Origin: an uncultured Chryseobacterium sp.
Lineage (GTDB): Bacteria > Bacteroidota > Bacteroidia > Flavobacteriales > Weeksellaceae
Direction: 5' to 3'
DNA: 64,000 nt
Assembly: GCA_913778085.1 (NCBI GenBank)
Contig: CAJYXJ010000055.1
Location: 36,193-100,192, forward strand
In this document: one piece after another, positions 59,406-64,000 of the stretch
Position numbering within the stretch: position 1 is the first letter of the stretch
Layout of the letters: every line of letters starts with the position of its first letter
Program-made: the position numbers and the translations under genes
Notes under the pieces: generated by a model
The model's input: only the letters and a program-made list of their open reading frames with translations
Told to the model about the DNA's origin: nothing
The model's database searches: none

Positions 59406-60511
59406 AGATTTTCGATTTCCTGTTGGATATATTGTTTCTGTTCCGGATTTCTGATCCAGTCGCAACGGGTCTGAAGGTATCTTAATTTATCTTTGATAAC
59501 GTTCTGTTCCTCAAAACTCAAAGATCCTCCATTCCATTTTTCCATTAAGATTTTTACATCTTTCATCACTTCTTCCGGATTTGGGGTTTTGTTCTGTAAG
59601 GCCTGTGGATGGGATTTCGGGTGATCATCTTTTTCAATGGTCCTGTTGATAATGCCCTCAAGGATTTCAATCTGTTCTTCCGTATCCCAGATATTTTTTA
59701 ATACCCATAAATCGGATAATACCGCTTCATTTCTACCGCAGATTAAAGCACTTGCTGCAATGAGATTCTGAAGTTTTACTGCTCTACGGTCGGATATTGC
59801 GATTCCCGTGTTGCGAAGATTGATAATGGTATTTAAATATACGTCATATATCGGTTTCAGATCTACTGTCTTGCAAAGTTCCTGCAGTTCGCGGATTTCA
59901 TGGGAAAGAATTTCGGGTGTTTCGGTTTCCATATTGCTTTCGAGTTTTCTTCCGGCTAAGAGAACCTGATGAAGAAGATCGGGATTTACATAGTCTACGC
60001 TGATCCTGATCAGGAAACGGTCGAACAGGGCGTTCAATGCTTCGTCTTCAGGAAGGACGTTGCTGGCTCCGACAAACATCAATGCAGGAAGATGCCTGGT
60101 TTCTTTTCCTCTTTTGAAGATCTTTTCATTTAAAGCCATCAGGAGCGAGTTCAGAATCGCTGAATTGGCATTGAAAATTTCATCCAGGAACACAAGTGAA
60201 GCTTCCGGCATCATGCCTTCGGTATTCGTAAGCAATTCCCCTTCTTTTAATTTACGGATATCGAAAGGGCCGAAAATTTCATTCGGTTCGGTAAAGCGGG
60301 TGAGAAGGTACTCAAAGTTTTTGCCGTCTTTCAGGGTTTTGGCCAGAGTCCTTACAATAGCGGATTTTGCAGTTCCGGGAGGCCCGTATAAAAAGGCGTT
60401 TTCTCTTGCGAGAAGGCAGATCCCCAATAGATCCACCACCTCATTTTTCCCTACAAAAGTGTCTTTTACAAAAGTGAGAACCTTGTTTAATTTTTCTATA
60501 TTTTGAGTCAT
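59378..60511 (-). CDS. MoxR-family AAA+ ATPase
   Basis: A 377-residue MoxR/RavA-type ATPase: Walker A YGPPGTAKSAIVRTLAK, Walker B ASLVFLDEIFNANSAIL, sensor 1 FVGASNVLP, arginine-finger region ALFDRFLIRI and a C-terminal lid. MoxR ATPases remodel vWA-containing partners, and the partner is the gene at 56284-58671. The first 116 bp upstream carry no gene and may hold an internal promoter. Confidence 0.92.
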   Translation of the reverse strand: MTQNIEKLNKVLTFVKDTFVGKNEVVDLLGICLLARENAFLYGPPGTAKSAIVRTLAKTLKDGKNFEYLLTRFTEPNEIFGPFDIRKLKEGELLTNTEGMMPEASLVFLDEIFNANSAILNSLLMALNEKIFKRGKETRHLPALMFVGASNVLPEDEALNALFDRFLIRISVDYVNPDLLHQVLLAGRKLESNMETETPEILSHEIRELQELCKTVDLKPIYDVYLNTIINLRNTGIAISDRRAVKLQNLIAASALICGRNEAVLSDLWVLKNIWDTEEQIEILEGIINRTIEKDDHPKSHPQALQNKTPNPEEVMKDVKILMEKWNGGSLSFEEQNVIKDKLRYLQTRCDWIRNPEQKQYIQQEIENLWQKILQTV

Positions 60512-60627
60512 TCGTTTTTTGTATTATAATTTTTTTGTTGCCTTTTTAACGCAAAGCGTACAGAATTTATTCTGAAGATTGGCGGTTTCTAATTTCGCAA
60601 AGGGGTTTGACTTAATAAAATTTAATT

Positions 60628-61335
60628 CTACTTAATAAAAAATCTTAGTAACGGAAAGAAGATAAATCCGCTTAACGTCATTGCCAGTAAGATATCAATA
60701 TAAAATGACAACGGAAACATAAAATACGTTAAATCACAGATAAAGTAAAGCAAAACCAAAACTGCCACACTAATAAATCCCAGATACTTCCCAAATGATG
60801 AAATTAAATTTAATCCCCAGGAAAAAATCATCATTAACAAAACGGTAAAACAAAGAAATAGGATTCTTCCGTACATCCCGTAATTTTCTGAAACAACAGG
60901 AATCAGTTGGTTATAATCTATCTTTTTCGTAATGAGTTCAAATGCTTTTACTGAAATATATTTACAGATTCTGATCGGATCATATCCCAAAATTAAAGCT
61001 ATCGAGAAAAGTATAAGAATAAGCAGGGCATGATAGATTATGTTGATGATATTTGATCTTTTCCGAGCATATTTTATCTCTTCTCCCTCAGATGATCCCT
61101 CTTCCTCTTCATCTTTAAATTCTACAGCACTCCCGGGAAAGTATCCAAAGTTAATTCTAATGCCGTTTTTCAAAGTATAGCCATATAAAGGCTTTCCCAA
61201 ATGGATAAACATAGAAATACTTTTTATCTCTTTTCTGAATAAAAAAATATTAATATAGTAAGAAATAACACAAAACAGAAACATGTAGGAAGCAATGAGA
61301 AAACCTACAATAAGTGCCGAATTTACTGCCATCAT
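60628..61335 (-). CDS. Membrane protein resembling site-2 proteases without HExxH
   Basis: A 235-residue protein with about five membrane helices. After the first helix, KSISMFIHLGKPLYGYTLKNGIRINFGYFPGSAVEF resembles the region after HExxH in RseP-like site-2 proteases (FGIGFGP, PLGGYV), but the helix reads FCVISYYINIFLF with no HExxH. It could be a dead protease that senses or binds substrates. Its start overlaps the preceding gene stop by 1 bp. Low certainty on the homology. Confidence 0.65.
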   Translation of the reverse strand: MMAVNSALIVGFLIASYMFLFCVISYYINIFLFRKEIKSISMFIHLGKPLYGYTLKNGIRINFGYFPGSAVEFKDEEEEGSSEGEEIKYARKRSNIINIIYHALLILILFSIALILGYDPIRICKYISVKAFELITKKIDYNQLIPVVSENYGMYGRILFLCFTVLLMMIFSWGLNLISSFGKYLGFISVAVLVLLYFICDLTYFMFPLSFYIDILLAMTLSGFIFFPLLRFFIK

Positions 61336-61931
61336 CAGTTTTTACTTAAAAAATTCCACCAGCTTTTCTTTTTTGGCTTTTCTGTGCCCTGTTCTTTTTT
61401 AAGATCTTCATTTCTTTTTTGAAACGAAAAAGCGATTCTCCGGTAAGGTGCTGTAATATCAAAATATATATCGGAGCGATCGGTTAAGGTGAGAACATCC
61501 AAGATCCTGTCCTCCTCTTTAATCAATCGCTGCATAGTGTCTTCTTTTTTCAGATGATATCTTATCAGATCTCTTTCATCAGAAATTCTCGTAACGATAT
61601 ATGGGGATTCTCTTGTTCCGTCGCCGGTTTTTTCAATACATTCAAAAATAATCTGTGCGATCGTCATTTCAATGTTCATGGCTTTTTCGTCGCCCAGCTC
61701 TTTATAAGCAAAAAATTTAAAGATATGAGCACTGGGGCTGAGCAGAATGTTTACGTTGACATACTTTACGACTTCCTCAAATTTTCCCTCATTCAATAAT
61801 TTCTGAACGTTTCCCGTATCTTCGGAATAAGGATCATATTCGGGATTGTTGATAACAAGATCTCTACATTTCAAAAAAGTTTCTTTTGTAGGATCGCTTA
61901 AAAATTCAAATAATTTTTCGTAAGTTTCCAT
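61335..61931 (-). CDS. Unnamed operon protein, family copy 1 (198 residues)
   Basis: A 198-residue protein homologous along its length to the next gene: both have SDPTKE/ADPTKE, INNPEYDP, LLSPxA, ECIEKTGDGT and RISDERDL and IYFDITAPYRR. The C-terminus is a lysine-rich tail ending KSWWNFLSKN. Function unknown; the duplicated presence inside a bpX operon suggests partner or immunity roles. It is separated by 179 bp from the copy upstream. Confidence 0.75.
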   Translation of the reverse strand: METYEKLFEFLSDPTKETFLKCRDLVINNPEYDPYSEDTGNVQKLLNEGKFEEVVKYVNVNILLSPSAHIFKFFAYKELGDEKAMNIEMTIAQIIFECIEKTGDGTRESPYIVTRISDERDLIRYHLKKEDTMQRLIKEEDRILDVLTLTDRSDIYFDITAPYRRIAFSFQKRNEDLKKEQGTEKPKKKSWWNFLSKN

Positions 61932-62057
61932 TTTATCCGGTTATTATTTTTGGTTCTTTTCCAATAAACATTTTTTTTACAAAATATATTTACTGTAGAT
62001 AAAAACTTTTTTAGGTTATTGTTGTGGTTTATATCTGATTATTTTTTCACTAAAATT

Positions 62058-62110
62058 CTACCAGATTTTCTTTTCCGGCTTCTTAGCGTCCGTTTCTTCT
62101 TTCTCAGCGG
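62058..62110 (-). pseudogene. Decayed C-terminal tail of copy 2
   Basis: After the TGA at 62111-62113 another frame reads MTAEKEETDAKKPEKKIW then TAG (62058-62060) and NF. Compared with KEQGTEKPKKKSWWNF of copy 1, this is the old tail: adding one A to the run at 62119-62122 restores it, and TGG to TAG explains the second stop. Confidence 0.6.
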
Positions 62111-62632
62111 TCATGTCCTTTTACCCGAAAGAAAGAGAGATCTTCTATAAGCGTCGGTAATATCAAAATACATCTCGGAACCGTCTTCCAATGTTAAAAC
62201 ATCAAGATATTTATCTCCATCCTGCATGAATCTTTGCTGGATATGCTTTTTGCCCAGACGAAGTTCTAAAAGATCTCTTTCGTCCGAAATCCGGATGATA
62301 ATATAAGGGTTATTTATGGTTCCGTCTCCTGTCTTTTCAATACAATTCAGAATAGTGTGGCATAAAAACATTATGCTATCCGCCGCTTTTTCATTTCCTA
62401 TTTGCTTCAAAGAAATATATTTAAAAAAATACGCTCTGGGGCTTAATAAGACATTAACCGTAACGTAATAATTTAACTTTTCGTACTGCCTGTCCGCATA
62501 CAATTGTTCCATGATCTCCAGATCATCGGAATCGGGATCATATTCCGGATTGGTAATAATCATTTCCCGATGTTTCAGAAAATTTTCTTTAGTGGGATCC
62601 GCCACAAAATCAAATACGGTCTTTTGCCTCAT
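62111..62632 (-). CDS. Unnamed operon protein, family copy 2 (173 residues, truncated tail)
   Basis: A 173-residue paralogue of the gene at 61335-61931, alignable throughout until GKRT, where a one-base loss in an A run cuts off the lysine-rich tail. The conserved core (LSPRAYFFKYISLKQIGNEKA, ISDERDLLELRLGKK) is intact, so it may still work. It overlaps the first operon gene by 23 bp. Confidence 0.75.
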   Translation of the reverse strand: MRQKTVFDFVADPTKENFLKHREMIITNPEYDPDSDDLEIMEQLYADRQYEKLNYYVTVNVLLSPRAYFFKYISLKQIGNEKAADSIMFLCHTILNCIEKTGDGTINNPYIIIRISDERDLLELRLGKKHIQQRFMQDGDKYLDVLTLEDGSEMYFDITDAYRRSLFLSGKRT

Positions 62633-63275
62633 TTTCTTCGATTACGGTTTTTAGCTCTTTCCAAAATACATCTTTATGCAATCCGAATTCGGCCATCAGC
62701 AACTGATTGATGTAAGGAATTTCAGCAAGTTTGTATGATTTTCTTTCGACAATCCTTTCCAGATACAGTTTCCGGTAAGCACTGTCTCTTAATTCTTCTT
62801 CCCAATTGATATGCTCCAGTTCCACATCAGATCCAATGGCAGAATAGTGGAATTGCCGGACAATTGTTTCCAGCATGCCAAGTAAGGGATCTTCCGGATC
62901 TGCACTGTGCAAAACCGAGATCACCTCTGGTAAAAACCTTAACGAAAGATCAGCAGATAATATAGCCGGGATATTTCTCTTTCCATTAAAAGGAGGAATT
63001 AATTTATTCAGATCCTTTGCTGTATTTTCTCTTATCAGGTGGAGCTGGGCACTGTGATATACTATTTTTGCAGCCCACACCGCCGTTTCTTTATCGAAAC
63101 GGATCTCATCAGAAAGAAATTCCAGCCGTTCCCTTTCAAACTCGGCCTCAAAATAATCTGCAGCATCCCGTTCTTCCTTTTCGGAAATTTCCTGAAGATT
63201 TGTAAAAATGGTTATACACTCTTCTTTCCTCAGTAAAAATAAAGTGTCTAAAAATGGAGATTTCGATTCCGGCAT
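62610..63275 (-). CDS. First gene of the ternary-system operon, unknown
   Basis: A 221-residue helical, acidic protein (EEERDAADYFEAEFERERLEF is split here only by charge clusters) with FNGKRNIPAILSADLSLRFLPEVISVL in the centre. No family recognised. As the first gene, its upstream region should carry the operon promoter, but no good -7 box was found in the 60 bp before it. Confidence 0.65.
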   Translation of the reverse strand: MPESKSPFLDTLFLLRKEECITIFTNLQEISEKEERDAADYFEAEFERERLEFLSDEIRFDKETAVWAAKIVYHSAQLHLIRENTAKDLNKLIPPFNGKRNIPAILSADLSLRFLPEVISVLHSADPEDPLLGMLETIVRQFHYSAIGSDVELEHINWEEELRDSAYRKLYLERIVERKSYKLAEIPYINQLLMAEFGLHKDVFWKELKTVIEENEAKDRI

Positions 63276-63911
63276 CCCACAAAAATAGAAATATTATTTA
63301 TGTATTTTAAATTTTATTTGTGAATCGGGAGATAAATTAAACTGAATTAGATTAAAAGACCGGAAGATGGAAGCCCGGTGCCGGAATTTTTTCTTTCTCC
63401 GCATCAAGACCAGTCTGTAAACCTGCTTAATTTTTATCATTAAGTGATTAAAATATTGTAGCTAAAAAATAAATTTATGGATTACGATTTTCATTCATTA
63501 ATTCATTGAAATTGGGCAAGAGGTTCTCCAATAGTAAAAATTAAGAACAAACCAAGTTAATTTTGATAGATAAGATTAAGAGTAAGATACATCACGGAAA
63601 ATTTCCGAGTGATAATACAGATAGGCTCTAAAATCTCAAATGTCTTCTTGAATTTCAAAAGGATTTTTTCAGGAGCCTGATCCCGCTATCCACTGCTACT
63701 CCTCACGCCTTTGCTTTCCATTGCTGGTGCCTTTATTTCCCTCCGCCTGCTGCGGGGTATCCGTTTCTATCGGGGCTAGGGCGGCGGCCTGTATTGCAGT
63801 ACCCGGCTGCCAAAGTAACTTTTCGGCTGGAAATAACTATGGGTAACAAGTGATGAGTGGTAAGTGATAAGTTAAATTACGGTTTATAGACTTATCTTCA
63901 GATGGCCGGAG
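63276..63911. other. Repeat-rich spacer at the right edge
   Basis: No gene is supported. It includes GGAAGATGGAAGCCCGG (a piece of the spacer family also at 41383 and 42174) and a GC-rich block at about 63660-63830 with CTATCCACTGCTACTCCTC, GCTTTCCATTGCTGG and TCTATCGGGGCTAGGGCGG, a common flavobacterial dispersed repeat. Confidence 0.6.
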
Positions 63912-63957
<46 letters not shown>

Positions 63958-64000
63958 TCCGGATCGTGCATTTGACAGGCCGCCCCTACGGGGCTTGTGG

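Overview
The window reads as chromosomal DNA of a flavobacterium of the Chryseobacterium type (Bacteroidota). The signs are a type IX secretion gene (porZ) beside recO, a LamG protein with a T9SS sorting tail, -7 boxes of the form TAnnTTTG, almost no Shine-Dalgarno sites, and AT-rich spacers carrying dispersed short repeats. No taxonomic search could be run, so the genus is an inference.

Layout. 0-20 kb is ordinary chromosome: a metallophosphatase cut by the left edge, porZ, recO, a cytosolic glucosidase with a dehydrogenase, mqo, gpsA, a LytM-type M23 protein, a YwnA/YwnB-like Rrf2-oxidoreductase pair with two matching operators, a serine hydrolase, an FKBP and a catalase-like protein. 19.9-25.9 kb is a Ter stress cluster (TerC, two TerD, TelA, an unnamed protein, a PRTase and a HAD enzyme). 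26.3-31.6 kb holds a LamG/T9SS protein, an EF-G paralogue behind a leader peptide and attenuator, and a SulP transporter.

33-52 kb is the most unusual part, an RNA-centred island read almost entirely on the minus strand. It contains a Ro60/TROVE protein, a soluble slipin/Band-7 protein with an internally duplicated N-terminus, two RNA ligases, an RNase Z-like enzyme, two DEDDh exonucleases, a phosphoesterase, a YkuK-type RNase H-fold protein, a cyclic-phosphate-processing receiver protein, two ATP-grasp proteins, a nucleoside hydrolase and a DinB protein. Three RNA arrays go with it: (i) 33.3-34.7 kb, ten 27-bp boxes resembling the Ro-binding site of animal Y RNAs, alternating with tRNA-like units whose acceptor stem is closed by a loop (T arm, capped acceptor, D arm), plus a 33-nt piece of 23S rRNA; (ii) 39.9-40.07 kb, two more capped tRNA-like units directly upstream of the slipin gene; (iii) 50.45-52.12 kb, nine tRNA or tRNA-like genes with several odd anticodon loops, mixed with three copies of a 54-bp hairpin element. 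TROVE and Band-7 scaffolds with Y RNAs and tRNA-like RNAs are known as parts of bacterial RNA-repair systems (Burroughs and Aravind survey). Their joint presence here, the capped permuted layout and the rRNA fragment are what deserve follow-up. A promoter-operator block is shared by the TROVE gene and a Cys-rich protein gene.

52.2-52.9 kb holds two tiny monocistronic genes. 53.2-63.3 kb is one minus-strand operon of the MoxR-vWA-beta-propeller (bpX) ternary conflict-system type: MoxR ATPase, vWA-propeller protein, bpX-like proteins, a TPR membrane protein and four poorly known partners, one with a decayed C-terminus. The right edge is repeat-rich non-coding DNA ending in a 4-bp tandem repeat.
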